From Candidatus Shapirobacteria bacterium UBA4809 (lineage in GTDB: Bacteria; Patescibacteriota; Microgenomatia; UBA12405), in assembly GCA_002402535.1 (NCBI GenBank), contig DHGB01000024.1:1-11422 (forward strand): 11,422 nucleotides of DNA. The letters are read 5' to 3'. The notes beneath the pieces are model-generated. The model had not been told where the DNA came from, ran no database searches, and saw only the letters and a list, made by a program, of their open reading frames with translations. This document shows, in pieces, positions 1-5,931 of the stretch; positions within the stretch are counted from its first letter, which is position 1; every line of letters starts with the position of its first letter. A program made the position numbers and the translations under genes.

Positions 1-245
1 TCCGTCACCATGGCCACTTTTAAACTCTCTTTTAACATCTTAATAACTTGGGGAATTTTTTGTCTTTCAACTTCATCATAAAAAGAAACTAATTTAGGCT
101 TATTTTTTATTTTTAAATTTGTTAATAAAATTCCCGTTTTTCTAGTGTCTTCACATAAAAGAATATCGATACTTTCAAACGTATCGATAGCTCTCAATGT
201 AATATCTTTCATATTGCCAATTGGTGTTGCGACTATATAAAGCAT
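1..245 (-). CDS. rsmI: RsmI, 16S rRNA (cytidine-1402-2'-O)-methyltransferase, N-terminal part
   Basis: The start is at 245 and the gene runs off the left edge, so only about 81 residues are visible of a family usually 270-290 long. The protein opens with LYIVATPIGNMKDITLRA, the hallmark N-terminus of the RsmI/YraL tetrapyrrole-methylase-fold family, followed by CEDTRKT at about residues 35-41. The visible part ends in VAMVTD, where family members normally continue with an AGTP-type SAM-binding loop. RsmI 2'-O-methylates C1402 in the decoding centre of 16S rRNA using SAM. Its ATG lies 2 nt after the lexA stop (TAA-AT-ATG), so it is almost certainly co-transcribed with lexA. No Shine-Dalgarno is evident, and translational coupling is likely. 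Identification is by motif recognition. Confidence 0.93.
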   Translation of the reverse strand, partial: MLYIVATPIGNMKDITLRAIDTFESIDILLCEDTRKTGILLTNLKIKNKPKLVSFYDEVERQKIPQVIKMLKESLKVAMVT

Positions 246-247
246 AT

Positions 248-871
248 TTAGTTATTAAATTGTCTAATTACCGCCACTACCTTTCCCCGAATCTCAACAT
301 CAGTTACATACATCGGGCTCATTGTCGAATTCGCCGGTTGTAAACGAACTCGAGTCGCTTCTTGATAATATCTTTTTAAGGTCGCAAAACCATTTTTTAA
401 TACCGCCACCACAATATCACCGTTATTGGCTATTTTTTGTTCTTTTACCACCACATAGTCACCGCTCAAAATACCATCATCTATCATCGAATCTCCTTTG
501 GCCTGCAAAACAAAAGATTTATCTCCAGCTTTAATTAAAGTTGACGAGACCATTAAAGTCGCATTTGGATCAGGATAAGGCTCAATGGGTTCCCCACAGG
601 CAATTAAACCCAACACTGGCACTTCAATATTGTTTGCTAAGTTTTTATCTTCTTCCTTTTTAAGCAGCTCTATTCCTCTGACTGCTCCTCGATAGCGTCT
701 AATTAAACCTTTTTTTTCCAGAGCTGAAAGATGTTCATGAACCGTAGCTAGTGATGATAAGCCCATAGACTGGGCTATTTCAGTCAAGGTGGGCGCATAG
801 CCGTACTTATCGATTGATTTTCCAATTAAATCCAAAATTTCCTTTTGTCTTTTGTAAATTATGGCTGGCAT
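248..871 (-). CDS. lexA: LexA SOS repressor (S24 self-cleaving protease)
   Basis: This is a 207-residue protein from ATG 871. Residues 1-70 form the winged-helix DNA-binding domain: RQKEILDLI, a TLTEIAQSMGLSS turn, then TVHEHLSALEKKG, closer to the Gram-positive LexA type. The linker leads to the S24 latent protease. The cleavage site reads IACGEP, so the scissile bond is Cys92-Gly93 rather than the usual Ala-Gly. The nucleophile Ser128 lies in GDSM and the general base Lys166 in TLKR. Known role: represses DNA-damage genes until RecA filaments trigger self-cleavage. A GTG at 886 would add five residues. ATG 871 is preferred because MPAIIYKRQKEILDLI aligns with usual LexA N-termini and a promoter places the mRNA start at or next to it. 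rsmI follows 2 nt downstream. The target operator is not proven. Confidence 0.95.
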   Translation of the reverse strand: MPAIIYKRQKEILDLIGKSIDKYGYAPTLTEIAQSMGLSSLATVHEHLSALEKKGLIRRYRGAVRGIELLKKEEDKNLANNIEVPVLGLIACGEPIEPYPDPNATLMVSSTLIKAGDKSFVLQAKGDSMIDDGILSGDYVVVKEQKIANNGDIVVAVLKNGFATLKRYYQEATRVRLQPANSTMSPMYVTDVEIRGKVVAVIRQFNN

Positions 872-877
872 AACCTC

Positions 878-905
878 ATCATACACGAATAATACCCGAA
901 GTCAA
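878..905 (-). promoter_or_regulatory. lexA promoter, apparently leaderless
   Basis: Read on the minus strand: -35 TTGACT at 905-900, a 16-nt spacer, and -10 TATGAT at 883-878 (each 5 of 6 to consensus). The ATG at 871 begins 6 nt after the -10 box, so the expected transcription start falls at or beside the start codon. An alternative -10, TATTAT at 894-889, would give an 11-nt leader containing GAGG just before the ATG, but it lacks a good -35. The promoter call is from pattern only. Confidence 0.55.
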
Positions 906-920
906 TCATTAAATTAATGA
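906..920. promoter_or_regulatory. Palindrome between divergent promoters, candidate operator
   Basis: TCATTAA-A-TTAATGA is a perfect 7-bp inverted repeat around a single A. It touches the lexA -35 box (900-905) and includes the TGA that extends the -10 of the gene starting at 933. A protein bound here could affect both divergent promoters. It does not resemble the known CGAAC-N4-GTTCG or CTG-N10-CAG LexA boxes, so assigning it to LexA is only a guess. AT-rich DNA produces such palindromes by chance fairly often. Confidence 0.3.
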
Positions 921-926
921 TAAGAT
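918..926 (+). promoter_or_regulatory. Extended -10 promoter of the plus-strand operon
   Basis: TGA-TAAGAT at 918-926 matches an extended -10 (TGn followed by a 4-of-6 hexamer). The ATG at 933 begins 6 nt after it, the same spacing as at lexA, so the operon mRNA would be leaderless. No convincing -35 is seen, as is common for extended -10 promoters. Confidence 0.4.
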
Positions 927-932
927 TAAATT

Positions 933-2690
933 ATGTTTTTTGCCATTATATTTCTATTCTCTATTTTTTCCTTTCTTTTAACACCCGTTTGTCAAGCCAC
1001 TCCGGAATTCACAGTTACCGAAAAAATAGAATATCTCTTTTCTTTTTCAGGTCAGGCTACTGTCACTCACCAAATAACTTTAACCAATAATTTTTCTCAA
1101 ATTTATCCCACCGAATACCAAATTCAAATTCAGGGTCTACCTCTCAGTGATCTGAGTGCTAGTGATGAGCAGGGAAATATTCTAAGTGACTTTTCTCATC
1201 AAAATGATCTTAGTACCATCAAACTAAAATTTAATGAGGCGAAAGTTGGCAAAAATCAAAGTACCAGCTTTAAACTAATTTATCGTATTGCCAATTTAGC
1301 CAAAAATAAGGGTAAAACCTGGGAAGTAACTCTCCCAGAGACGGTTGAAGATGTCCCAACAAGTAGTGAAATTAGCCTAAAAACTCCATCCCAGTTTGGG
1401 AGTCTCTCTTTTGCCTCCGTCAATGTCAAATTTGAAGATGGTTTAACTCAAAATATCACCACTTTCAATAATAATTCTGGTTCAAAAATATTAATTATCT
1501 TTGGTAATTATCAGCTTTTTGATTTTACTCTAAATTACCATTTAAGAAATCCCAATTCAGCTAAAGTTTCTTCTGAAATCGCTCTTATTCCCGATACTTA
1601 TTCCCAATCAGTTTATTATCAGTCTATTTCACCTCCTCCTAAAAGCATCAATATTGATGAGGATGGCAACTGGTTAGCCCAGTATGAAATTAATCCCGGC
1701 GAGGAAATAGACATTATCGCCGTAGGTCAGGTTAAAACTGGAATTAATTTGCCCCAAGCGATCAAGAACCTAGAAAATTATCTTCTTCCCCAAAAATTCT
1801 GGCCAATTGACGATCCTCAAATTCAAACTCTTTTAAACAAAGTAAAGACTCCACGCTCAATTTATGACTATGTTATTTCCACTCTCAACTACGATTTTAG
1901 TCGCGTAAGTAATGCCAGTCGTCTTGGAGCTATTGAGGCTTTAAACAACCCCCAAAGTGCCCTCTGTACTGAATTTACTGACCTCTTTGTCACTCTGGCT
2001 CGGGCTAGTGGAATTCCAGCGAGGGAAATTCAAGGTTTTGCCTATTCAACTGATCAAAAAATAAAACCGCTTAGTTTAAATAACGACATTCTTCATGCTT
2101 GGCCTGAGTATTACGATTCAAACTCAAAATCATGGAAAGCCACTGACCCTACTTGGGGTAAAACTACTAGTGGTATCGATTATTTCAATAATTTAGATTT
2201 AAATCACATTACCTTTGTCACCCATGGTCTTAATAGTGAATACCCCCTCCCGGCTGGATCCTACCAAAAAGACCAAAACACCAAATCAGTTTATATTGAT
2301 TTTGCCAAAGAGGACTTAAAATATGAACAAACATTTCCCTCGCTCTACCTTAAAAAAAACAAGCTCATCCTCCAAAATCGGTCACCTAATTCCCAAAAAA
2401 ATATCTCTATTTCTTCTGATAAAATTTCTTTCCTTAAAGAAATTGATAAAATCTTGCCTTATTCTTCTTTAGAAATCGAACTTCCCAAAATTTCATTCTT
2501 AAAATCACTTTCCACCAAAAATCAAAAAATAACTTTTACTTTGACAAGCTTAGAAGGTCAAACTCAAACTCAAAGTTTGAATTACCCTCCTCATTTTATA
2601 AATCTGGGCATATTTATCGTTTTAAGCCTTATAATTTTATCGATAAGCGGTATAATAATTACCAATCTGACTCATGAAAAAAATACTTAA
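933..2690 (+). CDS. Secreted, membrane-anchored transglutaminase-like protein
   Basis: The product has 585 residues. Residues 1-22 are a hydrophobic signal peptide ending near CQA. Residues about 23-290 are beta-rich and unrecognised, probably Ig-like modules. A transglutaminase-like core (PF01841 type) spans about 305-420 with a complete papain-like triad: Cys345 in ALCTEF, His388 in LHAWPEYY, and Asp405 in ATDPTWG. Between Cys and His is the family-typical LARASGIPARE segment. A C-terminal helix at about 557-579 would anchor it, with a short cytoplasmic tail. Bacterial members of this fold act as cysteine proteases or amidases, or crosslink proteins, and the substrate here is unknown. It is the first gene of the run to 5781 and overlaps the next gene by 17 nt. 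Surface location and an intact triad are well supported; the exact activity is not. Confidence 0.85.
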   Translation: MFFAIIFLFSIFSFLLTPVCQATPEFTVTEKIEYLFSFSGQATVTHQITLTNNFSQIYPTEYQIQIQGLPLSDLSASDEQGNILSDFSHQNDLSTIKLKFNEAKVGKNQSTSFKLIYRIANLAKNKGKTWEVTLPETVEDVPTSSEISLKTPSQFGSLSFASVNVKFEDGLTQNITTFNNNSGSKILIIFGNYQLFDFTLNYHLRNPNSAKVSSEIALIPDTYSQSVYYQSISPPPKSINIDEDGNWLAQYEINPGEEIDIIAVGQVKTGINLPQAIKNLENYLLPQKFWPIDDPQIQTLLNKVKTPRSIYDYVISTLNYDFSRVSNASRLGAIEALNNPQSALCTEFTDLFVTLARASGIPAREIQGFAYSTDQKIKPLSLNNDILHAWPEYYDSNSKSWKATDPTWGKTTSGIDYFNNLDLNHITFVTHGLNSEYPLPAGSYQKDQNTKSVYIDFAKEDLKYEQTFPSLYLKKNKLILQNRSPNSQKNISISSDKISFLKEIDKILPYSSLEIELPKISFLKSLSTKNQKITFTLTSLEGQTQTQSLNYPPHFINLGIFIVLSLIILSISGIIITNLTHEKNT

Positions 2691-3039
2691 ATACACTTTA
2701 TTTTTAGCTTTCGCTCTAGTTATTGAAAATGAAATTTGGGCAAATTTAAGCTTCTCACTCGGAATCGAAACCATTATTAAAGTCGCTCTAATTCTGGCCA
2801 TTTTTGAATTAATTCTCAAACCGATTCTAAAAATATTATTATTACCGGTTACTTTTTTCACTTTAGGTTTAATTCGAATTGTAATTAATACTCTCGGTCT
2901 TTATTTAGCTGTTTTTCTGATCTCAGATTTTAAAGTAAACTCTCTCCAACTTTTTAGTTATCCTCTAAGCGGCTTTCTCGCCTATCTTTTTACTTCAATA
3001 ATTGTTAGTACTCTGCTTTATATTTTTAAAAAATTATGA
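2674..3039 (+). CDS. PF04020 (phage holin 4 / YvlD-like) four-helix membrane protein
   Basis: This 121-residue, very hydrophobic protein has about four membrane segments (roughly 7-25, 31-48, 52-82 and 94-117). The stretch LKPILKILLLPVTFFTLG at 48-65 followed by INTLGLYLA is the signature of the family called 'phage holin family 4' or YvlD, typically 110-125 residues. Despite the name, most members are chromosomal envelope proteins of unknown role, with YvlD of Bacillus linked to an envelope-stress operon. The gene starts 17 nt inside the transglutaminase gene, and its TGA stop overlaps the secG ATG (ATGA), so it is translationally coupled on both sides. No prophage genes are nearby, so a lysis role is unlikely. 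Confidence 0.82.
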   Translation: MKKILKYTLFLAFALVIENEIWANLSFSLGIETIIKVALILAIFELILKPILKILLLPVTFFTLGLIRIVINTLGLYLAVFLISDFKVNSLQLFSYPLSGFLAYLFTSIIVSTLLYIFKKL

Positions 3040-3245
3040 ACAGCGCTCTGACCATTATTCAAATAATTCTTTGTCTAATTTTATCCGGACTAATCTTTAT
3101 GCAATCAAAAGGAAGTAATGAAAACAACAATATTCTTTCCGAAACTGTCTCTCAACGTCGTGGCTGGGAAAAAATTCTTTTTAACTTAACCCTATTTACC
3201 ATTCTCTTATTTTTAATCTCTTCAATCATCCAATCTTTGATTTAA
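3036..3245 (+). CDS. secG: SecG, preprotein translocase subunit
   Basis: The 69-residue product is the usual size for SecG. It has two membrane helices (about 4-22 and 47-67) joined by a polar loop. Conserved features are IIQIILCLILSG in helix 1, then MQSKGS after it, and the loop-end motif RRGWEK at 41-46 leading into helix 2. SecG joins SecY and SecE in the export channel and helps the SecA-driven cycle. The start overlaps the previous stop by 4 nt, and the stop abuts the next ATG with no gap. This placement suggests co-regulation of the export channel with neighbouring exported or membrane proteins. There is no Shine-Dalgarno. Confidence 0.9.
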   Translation: MNSALTIIQIILCLILSGLIFMQSKGSNENNNILSETVSQRRGWEKILFNLTLFTILLFLISSIIQSLI

Positions 3246-4568
3246 ATGCTCACGAAATTACGCTTTAAGCTCGAATTATTATTTCTCTATTTCAAGAGAA
3301 GTTGGCTATATTTTCTCATTAGTCTTCTGATCGGCAGTTCATTAATTATTTTTCGCCAAAATATAGTTAGTCTCTATAAAAAAGTTAATCACCCGACTCA
3401 AAAAATAGGCATTGAAGGGCTCTTTACTAGTAGCAATTTACCACCAGAAATTAGCCAAAAAATATCTTACGGACTAACCATAAATACTGACAGCAATAAA
3501 TTTGACATCTCACCTCTAGTAAAAAGTCTCGACATCCAAAATGATCAAACCCAATATTTTTTTGAATTAAATCCTGATTTCAAGTGGCACAGTAAACAAT
3601 CACTCAAATCTTCTGATTTTAATTACAAAATCGCTGGTCTAAATATCTCTTTCCCGGATTCAAATCATCTGATTATTCAAACCGAAAAGCCCTTTGCTCC
3701 TATTTTTTCCACTCTCAGTGAGCCTCTAATCAGGAAAAATTTTGATGGCCTGGGAAAATATAAAGTAGACAGTTTCCAGTATCAAGACGGCTATTTAAAA
3801 AATTTATTTCTCAAATCAGAAAACAGTAATCTACTTTACCGTTTTTACCAAAATGAAACTGATCTGCTAAATGCCTTCAAAATTGGAGAGGTCGATCAAA
3901 TTGAAATTAGCTCGGTACCTGAAGACTTAAATGATTGGCCTAAGCTGAAAATTACCAAAAATATCAAAACTGACGAAAGATATCTCGCTCTTTTTATTAA
4001 TACCGAAAAGCTTAACAGCAAACAGTTTAGGCAGGCTCTAGCCTATGCTACTCCAAAAACAAAAGATTTAAATGAAAGAGCCCTTTCACCAATTTCACCC
4101 ACATCTTGGGCTTATAATCCCGAAGTTAAAGAATATGCTTTTAATGAGACTCGAGCTAAAGAGCTCATCAAGGACAACGAGATTGAGTCAATAAATCTTT
4201 CTTATAACGACCGACGATTAATTGACCTGGCTGACAGTATTAAAAAAAGCTGGGAAGAGATTCTCGGAATTAAAGTAAGCGCTCAAATCAGCAACCAAAT
4301 TGACACTCAAAATTATGATATTATCCTAGCCTACGGCAGTATTTTAAATGATCCTGATCAGTATTTATTTTGGCACTCGACTCAAACTAAAACCAATATT
4401 ACCAAAATCAATCATCCTCCCATCGATAAATTACTAGAGGAGGGGAGACAAACTTTTGATCAACAAGAGCGCAAAAAGATTTATCTGGAATTTCAAAAAA
4501 TACTACTCGAAGAATCCCCAGCTATTTTCTTAAAATATCCAATCCTTTATACTATTTCCAGAAATTAA
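3246..4568 (+). CDS. Membrane-anchored extracellular solute-binding protein, SBP_bac_5 family
   Basis: The product has 440 residues, shorter than the usual 500-550 for peptide/nickel-binding family 5 proteins. The N-terminus is basic with one helix (about 19-36) preceded by Lys-Arg and no lipobox, so it is likely an uncleaved signal anchor rather than a lipoprotein. Family features include FELNPDFKWHSKQSLKSSDF at about 97-116 (compare the 'LR-DVKWHDGKPLTAEDV' signature), then RQALAYATPK, an LADSIKKSWEEILGIKV stretch, and a C-terminal YLEFQKILLEESPAIFL. Family members deliver peptides or other solutes to an ABC permease. No permease or ATPase gene is in the window. It abuts secG with no gap and is followed 5 nt later by a tiny membrane protein. 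The ligand is unknown, and a non-transport role is possible. Confidence 0.8.
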   Translation: MLTKLRFKLELLFLYFKRSWLYFLISLLIGSSLIIFRQNIVSLYKKVNHPTQKIGIEGLFTSSNLPPEISQKISYGLTINTDSNKFDISPLVKSLDIQNDQTQYFFELNPDFKWHSKQSLKSSDFNYKIAGLNISFPDSNHLIIQTEKPFAPIFSTLSEPLIRKNFDGLGKYKVDSFQYQDGYLKNLFLKSENSNLLYRFYQNETDLLNAFKIGEVDQIEISSVPEDLNDWPKLKITKNIKTDERYLALFINTEKLNSKQFRQALAYATPKTKDLNERALSPISPTSWAYNPEVKEYAFNETRAKELIKDNEIESINLSYNDRRLIDLADSIKKSWEEILGIKVSAQISNQIDTQNYDIILAYGSILNDPDQYLFWHSTQTKTNITKINHPPIDKLLEEGRQTFDQQERKKIYLEFQKILLEESPAIFLKYPILYTISRN

Positions 4569-4573
4569 ATTAT

Positions 4574-4780
4574 ATGAATCAAAATAAAATCACCCCTTTT
4601 GGCTATTTCCTCCTACTCTCTTTTTTTGTACTTCTCAGCTATGCCGGCTGGATTTATTCTCAAAGTATTGACTGGGATGTTTTAAAAAGAATGGAAAATA
4701 GTCCTTTGACTCTACCCACTCAAACTATTATTACTCCTTCTGCTACTATTTCCGCCACCCCAACTGTTAAGGTAAACTGA
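4574..4780 (+). CDS. Small single-pass membrane protein with Thr/Pro-rich tail
   Basis: A 68-residue protein not assigned to a family. Residues 1-8 are polar and residues 9-30 form one strongly hydrophobic helix. After a short amphipathic part (DWDVLKRMENS), the C-terminus is rich in Thr, Ser, Pro and Ile with TP repeats, resembling a linker or a surface-exposed disordered tail. It lies 5 nt after the solute-binding protein and 5 nt before the C45 gene, so it is real by context. It might anchor or assist the neighbouring solute-binding protein, but nothing in the sequence proves this. The stop is TGA. Confidence 0.7.
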   Translation: MNQNKITPFGYFLLLSFFVLLSYAGWIYSQSIDWDVLKRMENSPLTLPTQTIITPSATISATPTVKVN

Positions 4781-4785
4781 GTCTT

Positions 4786-5781
4786 ATGGAAAATGTCTTT
4801 CCCATCTTAGAGGTAAAAGGTAATCATCGCGATTTAGGCTATACCATCGGCCACCGTTTCCAAAAAGAAATTCAAGATAGAATTAGATCTCGAAAAGAAA
4901 ATATCCCCGATTACAATGAATATTTAAAAAAGGTTGACGCGTACTATCAGATTACTAAAAAATATTTACCGGAGATTGTCGAAGAGATAGAAACTATGTC
5001 CGAGGGATCCGGAGTTCCCGTTAATGATTTATTTTTCCACAACTGCCGCGAGATTTATAATTTATTTATAAATTCTAGCGAAAATGACCACTGTACTACT
5101 GTTGTTTCTCGAAATAATAATTCTGTCCTGGTCGGGCACAATGAAGATTGGATTTTAGAAGGGATCGATGATTTGTATGTATTAAAAGCAACCATAGGAA
5201 AAACAACTATTTTAGGCCTGGCCAATAACACCCTTCTCCCCGGTGACGTAGCCATGGCCAATAATCACGGTCTAATCCAGTGCATCAATGAATTAAATTC
5301 AGATAGTGGTCTTGGAGTCCCTAAAAATTTTGTGGCTAGGGCTGTTTTAGATTGTGAAAATATTGACGAGGCTATTAATTTAATTAAATCACTATCCCTT
5401 GCTTCGGGTTTTAATCATGTTCTCGTTCAAAAAGAAAAAATAGTAAATATCGAGATGGCCCCTTCAAAAATATCTATTAACAATATCAAACAAAATACCT
5501 TTGTTCACACCAACCATTTTCTCTCGTCTGAATTAAAAAATATCGAAACATTCCGTTCCAAAAGTTCCGAAATTAGATATCGAAAAGCAGATAAATTATT
5601 AAATAATAAAAAACACAATTTAAATAATATTTTTTCTTTACTTTCAGATACCAGTGATAATTGCGAATCAATTTGCCGTAATGAAACCATCGCTTCTCTC
5701 GTTTTTTCTCCCAAAGATAAAGAAATTTGGATTTGCCGCGGCCGCCCAGACAGGGGAAAATATCTAAAATATTCGTTTTAA
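4786..5781 (+). CDS. C45-family peptidase / acyl-CoA:6-APA acyltransferase-like Ntn hydrolase
   Basis: This 331-residue protein has no signal peptide, so it is probably cytoplasmic. The N-terminus (VKGNHRDLGYTIGHRFQKEI, about 10-29) matches the region usual in this family, and EEIETMSEGSGVPVNDLFFHN at about 66-86 fits the helical pro-region. The likely nucleophile is Cys103 in DHCTTVV, followed by VGHNEDW (116-122), the family's 'xNxDW' element. In characterised relatives, autocleavage before this Cys makes it the N-terminal nucleophile; the bond here would be His102-Cys103. Family members act on amides, penicillin side chains, ceramide-like or peptide-linked acyl groups, and the substrate here is open. 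It closes the operon, 5 nt after the small membrane protein. Confidence 0.82.
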   Translation: MENVFPILEVKGNHRDLGYTIGHRFQKEIQDRIRSRKENIPDYNEYLKKVDAYYQITKKYLPEIVEEIETMSEGSGVPVNDLFFHNCREIYNLFINSSENDHCTTVVSRNNNSVLVGHNEDWILEGIDDLYVLKATIGKTTILGLANNTLLPGDVAMANNHGLIQCINELNSDSGLGVPKNFVARAVLDCENIDEAINLIKSLSLASGFNHVLVQKEKIVNIEMAPSKISINNIKQNTFVHTNHFLSSELKNIETFRSKSSEIRYRKADKLLNNKKHNLNNIFSLLSDTSDNCESICRNETIASLVFSPKDKEIWICRGRPDRGKYLKYSF

Positions 5782-5801
5782 ATAAATTTGTTGGGGCTGT
5801 A

Positions 5802-5814
5802 TCGAAAAATTCGA
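5802..5814. repeat. Small inverted repeat TCGAA-AAA-TTCGA
   Basis: A perfect 5-bp inverted repeat with a 3-nt loop, 20 nt past the C45 stop. It is too short and AT-rich to call as a terminator, and no T-run follows on either strand. Confidence 0.3.
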
Positions 5815-5836
5815 ACTGTATTTAAGAAATTATAAC

Positions 5837-5886
5837 ATCGCCCCCTCGTCCCGTCGGCGGTCGGGACGAAAAACGCGGGGCTCGAT
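5837..5886. repeat. GC-rich two-tier hairpin in convergent intergenic region
   Basis: The inner stem TCGTCCCG (5846-5853) pairs perfectly with CGGGACGA (5862-5869) around an 8-nt loop. The outer stem ATCGCCCC (5837-5844) pairs with GGGGC-(TC)-GAT (5877-5886) with a 2-nt bulge, and the 3' side carries an unpaired AAAACGC. The block is strikingly GC-rich in an AT-rich neighbourhood. It sits between the converging C45 gene and the gene ending at 5932, where a bidirectional terminator would be expected, but neither strand has a T-tract after the stem. It may be a factor-dependent terminator, an mRNA 3'-end stabiliser, or a REP-like element. Confidence 0.6.
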
Positions 5887-5901
5887 TGAAAATTATTTTT
5901 T

Positions 5902-5910
5902 GCGCGCGCG
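5902..5910. repeat. Alternating GC tract
   Basis: GCGCGCGCG is an alternating purine-pyrimidine run directly after ATTATTTTTT. Such a run can form Z-DNA or a self-complementary stem. It lies 22 nt from the stop of the minus-strand gene ending at 5932 and is unusual for this base composition. Confidence 0.4.
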
Positions 5911-5931
5911 ATTTATTATTAAATTTCAAAA

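Noticed and set aside
322..534. Plus-strand reading frame opposite lexA
   Set aside because: It is antisense to a well-supported gene, lacks any family signature and has no promoter; an overlap shadow.
872..877. GAGG as a lexA ribosome binding site
   Set aside because: It is only 2 nt from the ATG and lies between the -10 box and the likely start of transcription.
872..886. GTG start at 886 for LexA
   Set aside because: It adds five residues not seen in typical LexA N-termini and lies upstream of the likely transcription start; kept only as an alternative.
2637..2861. Minus-strand frame opposite the PF04020 gene
   Set aside because: It overlaps two coupled plus-strand genes and has no independent support.
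2674..3039. Phage holin and hence prophage remnant
   Set aside because: The family name is misleading: no phage genes are nearby and it is coupled to secG in a chromosomal operon.
5846..5869. Rho-independent terminator
   Set aside because: The stem is good, but neither strand has a T-tract after it: one side continues with A's and the other with GGGGGCG.
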